A stretch of 64,000 nucleotides of DNA from Aromatoleum petrolei (lineage in GTDB: Bacteria; Pseudomonadota; Gammaproteobacteria; Burkholderiales; Rhodocyclaceae): NCBI RefSeq assembly GCF_017894385.1, contig NZ_CP059560.1, forward strand, positions 3,162,001-3,226,000. The letters run 5' to 3'. The notes below the pieces were generated by a model that was given only the letters and a program-made list of their open reading frames with translations, did not search any database and was not told the origin of the DNA. The stretch's first letter is position 1, and every line of letters starts with the position of its first letter. This document shows, piece by piece, positions 27,601 through 35,732 of this stretch. Made by a program: the position numbers and the translations under genes.

Positions 27601-28711
27601 TTGGGACACCAAGTGCCTCGAAGTCCGAGCCACCCGAAAGGGTGACATTGGTCGCGACGAGCGGGTCGATAGGCGCTTCCTTGTAGACATCCTCGAACAG
27701 GGATTCAGGAATGGATACATCGATCGAGCCGCTGGTGCCCTCGGTGATGATGATCGACTGCGTATTGCCAGCGAGGTCGGTGAAGGTGATCGTCACCGGA
27801 TCGTCGCCCGGACGCACGGCGGCGTTGAGCGTGACGACGTACGTGAGGGTGGCGCCGTCCTCGGTGAGCGACGGAGCTGCCTCGAGCTTTACGGCGAGCG
27901 ACGAGTTGGTCTCGTCGATGGTGTCGTTCACCACCACGGTGGCCGGACCGGTCGGCGTGACCGTGCCAAAGCCGCTGCCGCTGGTGTCGACAACCGACAC
28001 GGGGAATGTTTCGCCGTCGATATAGGGGTCGTCACCCTGAATCGGGAACGGAGTGGAGGTTCCTGTGGTGGAGCCGACCGGGATGACGATGATCGCGCCG
28101 TTGCTCAGCGTGATCACCAAGTCGTTGCCGGTGACCGGGCTGCTGACGGTCGCGGTGATCGTCGCCGTGCCCGAGCCTTCGAACACCGTGACGTCGCCGA
28201 GGGTGACCGTCGCGCCCGCTGCGGGCGCTTGCGGCTCTTCGGCAATCGGTGCCGGCTCTTCAGGCTGGAGGAGTGCCGTCGTTTCCTGTGCGTACTGGAA
28301 GTCGAGCGGGCTGACCCCTTCGGAAATCCGCAGCAGGCGCACGAAGTTGTTGCCTTCGCCACCGCCGCCGCCGGCCAGACCGGCCGCAGGGGCTTCGAGA
28401 TCGTCGAGGTTCCCGCCCTGTTCAAGCGCCTGGATCACCTGGTCGACGGTATCCTGCGAGACTTGGGCGTCCTCGCGGCCCGGTCGGCTCGTCGCCGAGA
28501 CCTCGGCGGTGAGCGTCACGACCTGATCCGCGGCGACTGTCATCGGGGCCCCGTCGGCCATCGCCAGTTCGACTTGGCCTCCAGCCATCGTGATGACCAC
28601 TTCGCCTTCCTGCAGCGTGTCACCCGCCTTGAGCGGACGCAGGTTGCCTTTTACGTCGCGCGCGAACGCCCTGCCGGTGACCGCCACGACTACTGCAATC
28701 GCTTGTGCCAT
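21653..28711 (-). CDS. Giant LapA-like RTX adhesin with N-terminal retention module
   Basis: A 2352-residue surface adhesin built like Pseudomonas LapA. Residues 1-~135 form a retention module with the di-alanine LapG-type protease site PAAG at 108-111 followed by a Gly run. Residues ~384-1560 are eleven 107-residue Ig-like repeats. Further beta domains follow, then RTX calcium-binding nonapeptides at about 2177-2240 (GGDGNDTISGGAGNDILTGG) and a C-terminal type I secretion signal. It would leave through a type I ABC exporter and stay in the outer-membrane pore until cleaved. No exporter, lapD or lapG gene is in the window. The ATG at 28711 has AGGAGCAGGAAAA before it. It carries its own strong terminator and is monocistronic. 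Confidence 0.92.
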   Translation of the reverse strand: MAQAIAVVVAVTGRAFARDVKGNLRPLKAGDTLQEGEVVITMAGGQVELAMADGAPMTVAADQVVTLTAEVSATSRPGREDAQVSQDTVDQVIQALEQGGNLDDLEAPAAGLAGGGGGEGNNFVRLLRISEGVSPLDFQYAQETTALLQPEEPAPIAEEPQAPAAGATVTLGDVTVFEGSGTATITATVSSPVTGNDLVITLSNGAIIVIPVGSTTGTSTPFPIQGDDPYIDGETFPVSVVDTSGSGFGTVTPTGPATVVVNDTIDETNSSLAVKLEAAPSLTEDGATLTYVVTLNAAVRPGDDPVTITFTDLAGNTQSIIITEGTSGSIDVSIPESLFEDVYKEAPIDPLVATNVTLSGGSDFEALGVPTVGTVQLVDSIDTTTVTLSSATNGEAITEGGSIVYTVTASNPVTVAPLVVTLSNGVVITIPVGETSASSDPVAVRADEAYVQGSESLADVTISGTPTGGNFEAVTTAGTVSNTVVDDSDPTTVTLSSATNGEAITEGSSIIYTVTASNPVTVAPLVVTLSNGVVITIPVGETSASSDPVAVRADEAYVQGSESLADVTISGTPTGGNFEAVTTAGTVSNTVVDDSDPTTVTLSSATNGEAITEGGSIIYTVTASNPVTVAPLVVTLSNGVVITIPVGETSANSEPVAVRADEAYVQGTQTLAPVTIDGTPTGGNFEAVTTAGTVSNTVVDDSDPTTVTLSSATNGEAITEGGSIVYTVTASNPVTVAPLVVTLSNGVVITIPVGETSASSDPVAVRADEAYVQGSESLADVTISGTPTGGNFEAVTTAGTVSNTVVDDSDPTTVTLSSATNGEAITEGGSIVYTVTASNPVTVAPLVVTLSNGVVITIPVGETSASSEPVAVRADEAYVQGSESLADVTISGTPTGGNFEAVTTAGTVSNTVVDDSDPTTVTLSSATNGEAITEGGSIVYTVTASNPVTVAPLVVTLSNGVVITIPVGETSASSDPVAVRADEAYVQGSESLADVTISGTPTGGNFEAVTTAGTVSNTVVDDSDPTTVTLSSATNGEAITEGGSIIYTVTASNPVTVAPLVVTLSNGVVITIPVGETSASSDPVAVRADEAYVQGSESLADVTISGTPTGGNFEAVTTAGTVSNTVVDDSDPTTVTLSSATNGEAITEGGSIVYTVTASNPVTVAPLVVTLSNGVVITIPVGETSASSDPVAVRADEAYVQGSESLADVTISGTPTGGNFEAVTTAGTVSNTVVDDSDPTTVTLSSATNGEAITEGGSIIYTVTASNPVTVAPLVVTLSNGVVITIPVGETSASSDPVAVRADEAYVQGTQTLAPVTIDGTPTGGNFEAVTTAGTVSNTVVDDSDPTTVTLSSATNGEAITEGGSIIYTVTASNPVTVAPLVVTLSNGVVITIPVGETSANSEPVAVRADEAYVQGTQTLAPVTIDGTPTGGNFEAVTTAGTVSNTVVDDSDPTTVTLSSATNGEAITEGGSIIYTVTASNPVTVAPLVVTLSNGVVITIPVGETSANSEPVAVRADEAYVQGTQTLAPVTIDGTPTGGNFEAVTTAGTVSNTVVDDSDPTTLTLTGSATVTPGGTITYEATLNHEVRPGDAPVLVTLSNGLSFQITSGTTGSITTTAPNDGTTPSVGPVTATATQTVSGSQGSFEAITAAGSVTTDINYTPSLTTSNQTVDETGGLDSVIGTLTVNYSGDGAGTLELAATGASWSSAEKTLTANDGSWTVAVNGDGTYTFTQLKAMAHPDASNPNDAIQLTITANVVDGDGTPASKTFTVTVLDDGPIAFVPSTTVMLNTAASTFAGALDLDTNILNNYGTDGGTIQFASSLAGSTTLTSGGLPITYAISANGQVLTASTAAGTVFTVTLDPTNGQYQVQMYGTVDGGATSIDFNTAGYKFTGGNSGWAGFNTDANDNSLDLLITPMVKNASGTYVSTGTVNTSAIAGGVGDGNSVGAGEAIRIDFVTDLSGDPKNLKPYTSINTSHAFDGHYTANGTSALFTEISGGAKKSEVLIKAFDDFDTDNVVGDGAQDSVIAIGITYNGKTQIISAQAIGTTATLFMIGGNQFTVTFVDLDPGVGTKYEVKVAGVVSDTQIATYTADGYSSIEYQHFSGEDFKIGDFGTTHLTQGLPINFGLPLEVIDADGDKVTATLDVNLVPNHLTTQNYTAAATGVTASASTDAPHILGSDYDDTLTGNAADNILYGGKGGDQLSGLGGNDRIIGGDGNDTISGGAGNDILTGGIGADTFKWALADANSASVPTDTIKDFNTADVIVGGDRLDLKDLLEGGANATDPLTDYLHFSYNAGTKATTIEVHSGGTGAPVDQVIVLENVDLTNGGTLTTDQAIIIDLMNKGKLITD
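24031..27561 (-). repeat. Eleven tandem 321-bp repeats within the adhesin gene
   Basis: Exact 321-bp period (107 codons, no frame change); the landmark GEAITEG segment recurs at 24291, 24612, 24933 and on to 27501. Copies are nearly identical at DNA level and differ at a few sites in two main forms: a SESLADVTISGTP type and a TQTLAPVTIDGTP type, plus SASSDP, SASSEP or SANSEP variants. The three copies nearest the C-terminus share the TQTLAP type. Confidence 0.95.
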
Positions 28712-28985
28712 TTTTCCTGCTCCTCTGATCGTCTGGCGAAGCCGCCGAGCGGCAGCTGCGCGGGAATTCTTTTACACTCGGTAACAGAATAGGGCCGCCG
28801 AGGTCCGGACGGTATTGGCCGGAGGTACAGGGGGCTGGCCGTTCGTGTGAAGGAATTCACGACTTGTAACGATCTGTTGCGAGCTCGCGGGACGTGCGAT
28901 CGGTGACGGTGCGAGGGGAAAAAGTCCTATCATTCCGGGGCCCCCGCACCAGGCGGTACGCTCCTTCCATTTGCCCGGTTTCCCG

Positions 28986-30893
28986 ATGTCGCACGCCTTC
29001 GCCCTCGAACTCCTCGCTCCCGCCCGCAATCTCGAAGCCGGCGTTGCCGCCGTCGAGCATGGAGCCGACGCCGTGTATATCGGCGGGCCGTCCTTCGGCG
29101 CGCGCGCCTCGGCCGGCAACAGCATGTCGGACATCGCCGCGCTCGCCGCACATGCGCACCGCTATTCGGCGCGCGTGCTGCTGGCGCTCAACACGATCCT
29201 GCGCGATGACGAGCTGGATGAGGCGCGCAGGGTGGTCGTCCAGGCGTACGAGGCCGGCGTGGACGCGCTGATCGTGCAGGACATGGGCTTGCTGGAGCTG
29301 GATCTGCCGCCGATCCAGCTGCACGCGAGCACGCAGTGCGACATCCGCACACCCGCGAAGGCGCGCTTCCTGCAGGACGTGGGGTTCTCGCAGATCGTGC
29401 TGGCGCGCGAACTCGACCTGCGGCAGATCCGTGCGATCGCCGACGCCACGGACCGCGAGCGTTGCGCGCTGGAGTTCTTCATCCACGGTGCGCTGTGCGT
29501 CAGCTATTCGGGCCAGTGCACGATCAGCCATGCCTTCACCGGGCGCAGCGCGAACCGCGGCGAGTGCGCGCAGATGTGCCGCCTGCCGTGGTCGCTGAAG
29601 GACGCCGACGGCTCGCCGGTGGCCGAGCGCCGGCACCTGCTCTCGCTCAGGGACAATGACCAGACGGCGAACCTGGAGGCGCTGATCGACGCGGGCATCC
29701 GTTCGTTCAAGATCGAGGGCCGGCTGAAGGACTTGGCCTACGTAAAGAACGTGACCGCGCATTACCGCCAGCAGCTCGACGGCATCCTAGAGACCCGGCC
29801 GGAATTCGCGCGCAGTTCGGCGGGCCGCTCGACCTTCACCTTCACGCCGCGGCCGGACAAGACCTTCAATCGCGGCAGCACGGACTATTTCGTCAATGGC
29901 CGGCACGGCGACATCGAGTCCTTCGAGTCACCCAAGTTCGTCGGCGCCCCGGTCGGTCACGTGCGGGGCGTGAGCGGGCGCTTCGTCACCGTCGATGCCG
30001 CCGAGCCGCTCGCCAACGGCGACGGGCTGGCATGGTTCGACGCTGCCGGCGAGCTGCAGGGGGCGCGCGTCAACCGCGTCGATGGCGACCGGATCCAGCT
30101 CGTCGACCTGCCGCAGGGACTCGTGACAGGTGCGACCTTGTACCGCAACGTTGATCATGCGTTCGAGAAGCAACTCGGCGGCAAATCGGCCGAGCGTCGC
30201 GTGCGGGTCGCGTTGCGCCTGGCCGATGCCGCCGACGGACTGGCGCTGACGATCACCGACGAGACGGGGGTGTCGGCAACGGCCACGCTCGCCTGCGACA
30301 AGGTCGAGGCGCGCGACCCGGAGCGCGCCCGGGCGACCTTGCGCGACAGCCTCGGGAAGCTGGGCGGCACGATGTTCGTCGCCGCTGCGGATGAGGTGGC
30401 GATCGACACCGCGCAGCCCTGGTTCGTGCCGGTCGGCCAGCTCAACGCGCTGCGCCGCGCCGCAGCCGACGCGCTCGCCGAGGCCCGTGCGGTGGCGTGG
30501 CAACGCCCGCCGCGTGCCCTTCCGGTCGATCCGCCGGCACGCTACCCGGACACTTCGCTCAACTACCTCGGCAACGTCTTCAACGTCCGTGCGCGCGAGT
30601 TCTACCGCAAGCACGGCGTCGAGCTGATCGCCGACGCGTTCGAGGCGAACCACGAGGATGGGCTCGTGTCGCTGATGATCACGAAACACTGCCTGCGCTA
30701 CAGCTTCAACCTGTGCCCGAAGCAGGTGAAGGGCATCCGCCCCGATCCGATGACCTTGTGGCAGGAGCGCGCGGACGGCGAACGCGTCGTGCGCGAACCG
30801 CTGACGCTGCGCTTCGACTGCAAGGCGTGCGAGATGCACGTGGTCGGCCGGCGCGTCGGCGGCAAGGGCGTCCGCCCGCAGCTCGCGGACTGA
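28986..30893 (+). CDS. rlhA: 23S rRNA C2501 hydroxylase, U32 peptidase-like
   Basis: Member of the U32 peptidase family that matches E. coli RlhA (YdcP) along its whole length (635 against about 653 residues), including AVYIGGPSFGARASAGNS near the N-terminus. RlhA makes 5-hydroxycytidine at position 2501 of 23S rRNA; it is not a protease. Seen: the ECAQMCRLPW cysteines near 192-197, NLCPKQVKG near 575 and DCKACEMHV near 612, which in this family are iron-sulfur or structural cysteines. TrhP (YegQ) is shorter and lacks the long C-terminal part. The ATG at 28986 is chosen over an in-frame TTG 15 bases upstream; neither has a clear ribosome site. TATCAT at 28928-28933 is a possible -10 box. It converges on the glycosidase gene with only 10 bases between. 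Confidence 0.88.
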   Translation: MSHAFALELLAPARNLEAGVAAVEHGADAVYIGGPSFGARASAGNSMSDIAALAAHAHRYSARVLLALNTILRDDELDEARRVVVQAYEAGVDALIVQDMGLLELDLPPIQLHASTQCDIRTPAKARFLQDVGFSQIVLARELDLRQIRAIADATDRERCALEFFIHGALCVSYSGQCTISHAFTGRSANRGECAQMCRLPWSLKDADGSPVAERRHLLSLRDNDQTANLEALIDAGIRSFKIEGRLKDLAYVKNVTAHYRQQLDGILETRPEFARSSAGRSTFTFTPRPDKTFNRGSTDYFVNGRHGDIESFESPKFVGAPVGHVRGVSGRFVTVDAAEPLANGDGLAWFDAAGELQGARVNRVDGDRIQLVDLPQGLVTGATLYRNVDHAFEKQLGGKSAERRVRVALRLADAADGLALTITDETGVSATATLACDKVEARDPERARATLRDSLGKLGGTMFVAAADEVAIDTAQPWFVPVGQLNALRRAAADALAEARAVAWQRPPRALPVDPPARYPDTSLNYLGNVFNVRAREFYRKHGVELIADAFEANHEDGLVSLMITKHCLRYSFNLCPKQVKGIRPDPMTLWQERADGERVVREPLTLRFDCKACEMHVVGRRVGGKGVRPQLAD

Positions 30894-30903
30894 AGTTGCG
30901 CGC

Positions 30904-32115
30904 TCAGCGCACGAGGAAGGGCAGGTTCGCGGTCGCTGCCTTGCCCCTGCGGTCGCGAATCGTGATGAAGAGCCGGTAGGCGCCCGGCTGCTGTGGGGCG
31001 AGGAAGCGCACGCTCGTCGCGTCGGCGTGCAGTATGCGCACCTCGATGCGCGGCGGCGCGGCTTCCGTGTCGCCGCCCTTGCGCAGGTCGGTCGCCTCGG
31101 CGAACACGTTCCACGTGACCCGTAGCGGCGAGCCGTCGAAGGAGGCGACGTCGACGCCCGCGGAAATCTCCGCGCCCGGCGCGAACACGTCGGCCGCGAT
31201 GCCGATGCCGCGGATCGCCGGCGCCGGTTCGGCGACCGGTTTGCCCCAGGCCTGCGCCAGCGCATCCGTCATTGCGGTGAGGCTGCCGTCGGCGAGCAGC
31301 AGACCGTGCCACGTCGCAGTCTGCTCCTGCTTCGTGCCCCACAGGAAGGGAAACACGCCCGCGATCTGCGGCTGATTGCGCAGGAAGGCGAGCGCGTCGC
31401 GGAAGAAGGCGGCCTTCTCGCTGCTCGTCGGCTCGACCGGCGCTCCCCACGGTTTCCTGCCGGCCTGCCACTGGCCGAGCGGTCCCAGTTCGCTGACCAC
31501 GACCGGCTTCGCAATGCCCGCGTCGCGAAGGCGCTGCGGCAGGTCGAACACCGCACCGGCGTAGACGTTGATGCCCAGCAGGTCGACGTTCGGGCAGCAG
31601 CCGGCGAGCGTGCGCAACTGCGCCATGCCGGTGTCGGCGACGACCATCAGCGTCGGGTGGGCGGGGTCGAGCGCCCTGACGACGCCAGCGAGCCGGTCCA
31701 CTTCGCGCCAGGACGGCAAGGGGTCTGTCTCGCCGGTCTCGACCTCGTTGCCGACGCCCCATGCGAGCAGTGCGGGGTGGCCGCGGTGGCGCGTGACGAA
31801 GGAGCCAATCGCCTGTTCCTGCGCCTGCACGGCGCCCGGGTCGCGGAGGTCGAAGCCGTGGCGCGGGTGCCCGACCCACAGCCCCATCACCACCTTGAGC
31901 CCGAGCGCCTCGGCGGCATCCAGCACCCACGCGTCCGATTCGCGATACACGCGCACGACGCGCGCACCGGCCGCGGCGAGTTTCTCCAGCGCGGCGCGGT
32001 CGCCCTCGAAGGCGGCACCTTGCCATGGCTCGCCGACCGCGCTCGCGCCTTGGGTCCATGCGACCATTGCGAGTGCGGCGAGTCGCCGCGTCAGGGTCGC
32101 GAGTCGGCGTGACAT
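30904..32115 (-). CDS. Exported clan GH-A glycosidase
   Basis: A 403-residue exported protein with a signal peptide (residues 1-26, ending ASA) and a (beta/alpha)8 glycosidase fold. The acid/base pair is visible as Asn123-Glu124 in WGVGNEVETG and the likely nucleophile as Glu209 in VVVSELGPLG, the pattern of clan GH-A enzymes such as GH2 catalytic domains. A beta-sandwich-like C-terminal part (about 305-403, with RVTWNVFAEATDL) follows. The substrate is not evident; beta-glucan or galactoside hydrolysis is possible. It starts 22 bases after the kup stop and is probably cotranscribed with it, an unusual pairing. Confidence 0.78.
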   Translation of the reverse strand: MSRRLATLTRRLAALAMVAWTQGASAVGEPWQGAAFEGDRAALEKLAAAGARVVRVYRESDAWVLDAAEALGLKVVMGLWVGHPRHGFDLRDPGAVQAQEQAIGSFVTRHRGHPALLAWGVGNEVETGETDPLPSWREVDRLAGVVRALDPAHPTLMVVADTGMAQLRTLAGCCPNVDLLGINVYAGAVFDLPQRLRDAGIAKPVVVSELGPLGQWQAGRKPWGAPVEPTSSEKAAFFRDALAFLRNQPQIAGVFPFLWGTKQEQTATWHGLLLADGSLTAMTDALAQAWGKPVAEPAPAIRGIGIAADVFAPGAEISAGVDVASFDGSPLRVTWNVFAEATDLRKGGDTEAAPPRIEVRILHADATSVRFLAPQQPGAYRLFITIRDRRGKAATANLPFLVR

Positions 32116-32137
32116 CGCCTTGACCGATGCCGCGGGT

Positions 32138-34054
32138 TTACAACTCGACCTGCGTGCCCAGTTCCACCACCCGGTTCGGCGGCAGGTGGAAGTAGTCGGC
32201 CGCGCTGCCGGCATTTCGGAACATGACGATGAAGAGGCGCTCGCGCCAGCGCGCCATGCCCGAGCCGACGCGTCGGACGATGGTTTCGCGGCCGAGGAAG
32301 AACGAGGTCTCCATGGTCGCGAAGGCGAGTCCGTGCGTGGCGCAGCGCGCGAGTTCGGCGGGGATGTCGGGGTCGTCCATGAAGCCGAAGGTCAGGCGCA
32401 GGCGATAGAAGCCGTAGTCGACCTCCTCGAGCTCGATGCGGTCCTTTTCCGGCACGTGGGACACGTCTGCGGTGTGCACCTTCAGCAGCACGATGCGTTC
32501 GTGCAGCACCTTGTTGTGCAGGATGTTGTGCAGCAGCGCGCGTGGCACGGTGTCCAGCCACGTGGTCAGGAATACCGCGGTGCCTTCGACGCGAGGCGGC
32601 GGGCTGGTGAACATCGACTGGATGAACAGGTCGAGCGGGATCGTGTCCGTGCGGATGCGGTTGTTGAGCATTGCGCGCCCGCGCTTCCAGGTCGTCAGGA
32701 AGGTGAAGATCAGCGCCCCGATCAGCAGCGGGAACCAGCCGCCGGCGAGGATCTTCACGGTGGTCGCGGAAAAGAAGGCGAAGTCCACGGCGAGGAACAC
32801 GACGAGGAAGAGTCCGGCCTTGAGCGGACCCCAGCCCCACAGGGCACGCACGACGACGAAGGCGAGCACCGTGTCGATCATCATCGTCATCGTCACGGCG
32901 ATGCCGTAGGCCGAGGCCAGCGCGCTCGACGAGCGGAAGCCGACGACCAGCGCGATCACCGCGCCGAGCAGCATCCAGTTGATGCCCGGCACGTAGATCT
33001 GGCCCATCTCGCGTGCCGACGTGAAGATCGTGCGCATCCGCGGCGCGTAGCCGAGCTGCATCGCCTGGCGGGTCAGCGAGTAGGCGCCCGAGATCACCGC
33101 CTGGCTGGCGATGATGGTCGCCAGCGTCGCCATGCCGACCATGGGGTACACCAGCTCGTCGGGCACCAGCAGGTAGAAGGGGTTGCGCACGTTGTCCGGG
33201 TGATCGAGGATCAGCGCGCCCTGGCCGAGGTAGTTCAGGTACAGCGAGGGGAACACAACCGTGAACCACGCGAGCTTGATCGGACGGCGGCCGAAGTGGC
33301 CCATGTCCGCGTACAGCGCCTCGCCGCCGGTGATGGCCAGCACCACCGCGCCCAGCCCGAGCCAGCCCAGCAGCGGGTTTTCGGCGAGGAAGCCCAGCGC
33401 CCACGCGGGGTTCAGCGCGCCGAGAATTTCCGGGTGCAGGCGGATGCCGGAGATGCCCAGTACCGCGAGCAGGAGGAACCAGCACACCATCACCGGCCCG
33501 AAGATCGCCCCCACCTTGTGGGTGCCGTGTCGCTGCATCATGAAAAGGCCGACCAGCACCACGAGGGCGATCGGCAGCACGTAGGGGGCGAAGGCCGGTG
33601 TCGCGACCTCGAGGCCTTCGACCGCCGACAGCACCGAGATCGCCGGCGTGATCATGCCGTCACCGTAGAACAGCGCCGCACCGAACACGCCCAGGGAGGA
33701 CAGTACCCAGGCCTTGCGACCTTCGGGGACGACGCGCAGCGCCAGCGAGGTCAGGGCCATGATGCCGCCTTCGCCGCGGTTGTCGGCGCGCGTGATGAAG
33801 ACCACGTACTTGGCGGACACCACCAGCATCAGCGCCCAGAACACCAGCGAGAGGATGCCGTACACGTTCGCCGGGGTTACCGGCACGGCATGCGGGCCGT
33901 TGAACACTTCCTTCAGCGTGTACAGCGGGCTGGTGCCGATGTCGCCATAGACGACACCGATCGCTGCAACGGCGACCCCGGCCAATCCGGCGTGCTGCTG
34001 GGCGTTGGCGACGGGTGCATCGGTCGGGTGTTCCGCACGGTCTGAAGTGTGCAC
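32138..34054 (-). CDS. kup: Kup-type potassium uptake protein
   Basis: Low-affinity K+/H+ symporter in the inner membrane. The N-terminal signature GVVYGDIGTSPLYTLKEVF is intact, followed by about 12 membrane helices and a cytoplasmic C-terminal domain of about 180 residues. The GTG at 34054 is preferred (AGGGG 7 bases upstream, 638 aa, close to the 622 of E. coli Kup); an ATG at 34090 has no ribosome site. It is the first gene of a minus-strand operon with the glycosidase and diverges from the BtuF-like gene. Confidence 0.93.
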   Translation of the reverse strand: MHTSDRAEHPTDAPVANAQQHAGLAGVAVAAIGVVYGDIGTSPLYTLKEVFNGPHAVPVTPANVYGILSLVFWALMLVVSAKYVVFITRADNRGEGGIMALTSLALRVVPEGRKAWVLSSLGVFGAALFYGDGMITPAISVLSAVEGLEVATPAFAPYVLPIALVVLVGLFMMQRHGTHKVGAIFGPVMVCWFLLLAVLGISGIRLHPEILGALNPAWALGFLAENPLLGWLGLGAVVLAITGGEALYADMGHFGRRPIKLAWFTVVFPSLYLNYLGQGALILDHPDNVRNPFYLLVPDELVYPMVGMATLATIIASQAVISGAYSLTRQAMQLGYAPRMRTIFTSAREMGQIYVPGINWMLLGAVIALVVGFRSSSALASAYGIAVTMTMMIDTVLAFVVVRALWGWGPLKAGLFLVVFLAVDFAFFSATTVKILAGGWFPLLIGALIFTFLTTWKRGRAMLNNRIRTDTIPLDLFIQSMFTSPPPRVEGTAVFLTTWLDTVPRALLHNILHNKVLHERIVLLKVHTADVSHVPEKDRIELEEVDYGFYRLRLTFGFMDDPDIPAELARCATHGLAFATMETSFFLGRETIVRRVGSGMARWRERLFIVMFRNAGSAADYFHLPPNRVVELGTQVEL

Positions 34055-34236
34055 GACAACCCCTGGATGTTCTGTTGGGGGGCAAAGCATACTGCAATGC
34101 AACATCCCGAAACAGGGAAAAATGCGTCGCATTCCTCGCGGCAAATCCCTGCTAGGACGTGGGCATCGTCCGCTCCGCCCGTGTTCGCCGCACCTGTCCT
34201 ACAATTGCGAGCGATTCCCGTTCAGTCACCGTGTCG

Positions 34237-35070
34237 ATGAAAATCTCCCTCTCGGCGGACGCCGCCACGCCCCTGCGCGATGCTCTCGGTACCGAACACC
34301 TGCGGGCCTCCGGCGAGGTACGCATTGTGTCGCTCGTGCCCTCGCTGACCGAGCTCGTGTGCGATCTCGGGCTCGCCGATAGCCTCGTCGGGCGCACCGG
34401 TTTCTGCGTGCATCCGCGCCCAGTGCTGAAGACCATTCCCAAGGTGGGCGGCACCAAGGACGTGAGGATGGACGCCGTGCGCGCACTCGCGCCGACCCAC
34501 CTGATCGTCAATATCGACGAGAACCGGCGCGAGACGGTGGAGGAACTGGCCGCCTTCGTGCCTTACGTGATCGTGACCCATCCCTGCGCGCCGGCGGACA
34601 ATCTCGACCTGTATCGCCTGTTCGGCGGAGTCTTCGATTGCGCGGACCGCGCCGCGCGGCTCGCGGCCGACCTCGGGGCGGCGCTGGCCGAGGCGCAGGC
34701 AGTGGCGCAGGGGCTGCCAAGCGAGGACGTCCTGTATCTCATCTGGCGCGAGCCGTGGATGAGCGTTGCGCGCGACACCTACATCTCCGCCACCCTGGCC
34801 GCGGTGGGCTGGGACACGCTGCCTGCCGCTGCCGGCCGGCGCTATCCGGAGATCGACTGGCAGGCGCCGTGGATGGCGGGCGTCGCGCGCGTGTTCCTGT
34901 CGAGCGAGCCTTATCGCTTCCGCGAGCGGCACCTCGCCGAAGTCGCCGCGCTGTCGGGGCGGCCTGCAGTGATGATCGACGGCGAGATGACGTCCTGGTA
35001 CGGCAGCCGTGCGGCGGCCGGCTTGCGCTACCTCACGGCGCTTCGGCGCGAGCTCGCAGGCGGCGCGTAA
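34237..35070 (+). CDS. BtuF-like helical-backbone metal receptor protein
   Basis: A 277-residue protein of the periplasmic-binding family for cobalamin and iron chelates (COG0614 type), with RIVSLVPSLTELVCDLG near residues 29-45 and VGGTKDVRMDAVRALAPTHL near 70-90. Family members deliver B12 or siderophores to BtuCD-type ABC importers. Here the N-terminus (MKISLSADAATPLRD) shows no signal peptide, so the protein may be cytoplasmic or have another role; no permease or ATPase gene adjoins it. TACAAT at 34200-34205 may be its -10 box. The start is uncertain: a GTG 6 bases upstream is in frame. Confidence 0.75.
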   Translation: MKISLSADAATPLRDALGTEHLRASGEVRIVSLVPSLTELVCDLGLADSLVGRTGFCVHPRPVLKTIPKVGGTKDVRMDAVRALAPTHLIVNIDENRRETVEELAAFVPYVIVTHPCAPADNLDLYRLFGGVFDCADRAARLAADLGAALAEAQAVAQGLPSEDVLYLIWREPWMSVARDTYISATLAAVGWDTLPAAAGRRYPEIDWQAPWMAGVARVFLSSEPYRFRERHLAEVAALSGRPAVMIDGEMTSWYGSRAAAGLRYLTALRRELAGGA

Positions 35071-35141
35071 CGCACGGAATCCGTCGCTCCGGCGGACAGC
35101 GGGCCACCGCAGGGCCGTAGGCGCGTTCGGCTCCTCTCGCC

Positions 35142-35627
35142 CTACAACACGGCGAACCGCAGCGCATCCTGCAGCGCTTCGGGAGTCAGGATCGCGAACA
35201 GCGGACGCACCAGTCGGTGACGGTTGAGTTTGAGCAGCAGCTTGTCGCGGCTGACGAGATGCGTCGCGCCGCTGTCGCGTGCGAGTTCGAGAAATTTCTG
35301 GTCGTCCGCGTCGCGGCATGCGGGCAGGGCGTGGGCGTCCGCATCCTCCTCGCGGGGAGGATGCACCGTGCTTCGATCGGCATAGGCGGCGAGGATCGCA
35401 GCCTGGCGCTCGGGGGCGATTGCGAACTGACGGTAGGCCAGTACCCTGCGCAGTTCTTCCAGCGTCAGCGGATTGACGAGCAGCCGCGGCGCGCCGCCCT
35501 CGATCAGCGCACGAAGGGATGCGAGCCGCGGGTCCTCGAACGCCCACAGCGCCATCACGGTGTTCGTGTCGAGCACGAGGCGCAGGGCGGACGGGGCCGG
35601 CGAGGGTGAAAGCGGGGCGGCTGGCAT
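35142..35627 (-). CDS. PIN-domain protein of the putative toxin family (COG1569 type)
   Basis: A 161-residue protein with a PIN-like ribonuclease domain. Acidic residues expected to hold Mg2+ are present: Asp20 (LVLDTNTV), Glu57/58 (LTLEELRR), Asp106-Asp109 (CRDADDQKF) and Asp128 (VSRDKLL). Members of this subgroup are often called toxin components, but no antitoxin gene is next to it, so it could be a solitary PIN protein. The frame is open upstream to 35705; the ATG at 35627 is chosen because the family begins just before the LDTNTV strand, without a clear ribosome site. It is convergent with the BtuF-like gene and 105 bases downstream of phaC. Confidence 0.75.
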   Translation of the reverse strand: MPAAPLSPSPAPSALRLVLDTNTVMALWAFEDPRLASLRALIEGGAPRLLVNPLTLEELRRVLAYRQFAIAPERQAAILAAYADRSTVHPPREEDADAHALPACRDADDQKFLELARDSGATHLVSRDKLLLKLNRHRLVRPLFAILTPEALQDALRFAVL

Positions 35628-35732
35628 CGCGGAAAGGGAAGGGCGGGCTGGGATGAGGGGGCGCCGGTAAACGACCACGAGGGGGCCGGGCCCCCTCGCG
35701 TTCATTGCGGAACGATGCGAATCAGGCGGGAA

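Noticed and set aside
25109..28792. Open frame of 1227 codons on the plus strand opposite the adhesin
   Set aside because: It is a by-product of the 321-bp repeats being free of stops in that frame; the protein is a monotonous GDGVDDAAALGDGLAVGG-type repeat with no domain, while the minus strand encodes a clear adhesin.
35142..35627. PIN gene as half of a toxin-antitoxin pair
   Set aside because: No small antitoxin-like frame with a DNA-binding fold adjoins it on either side.
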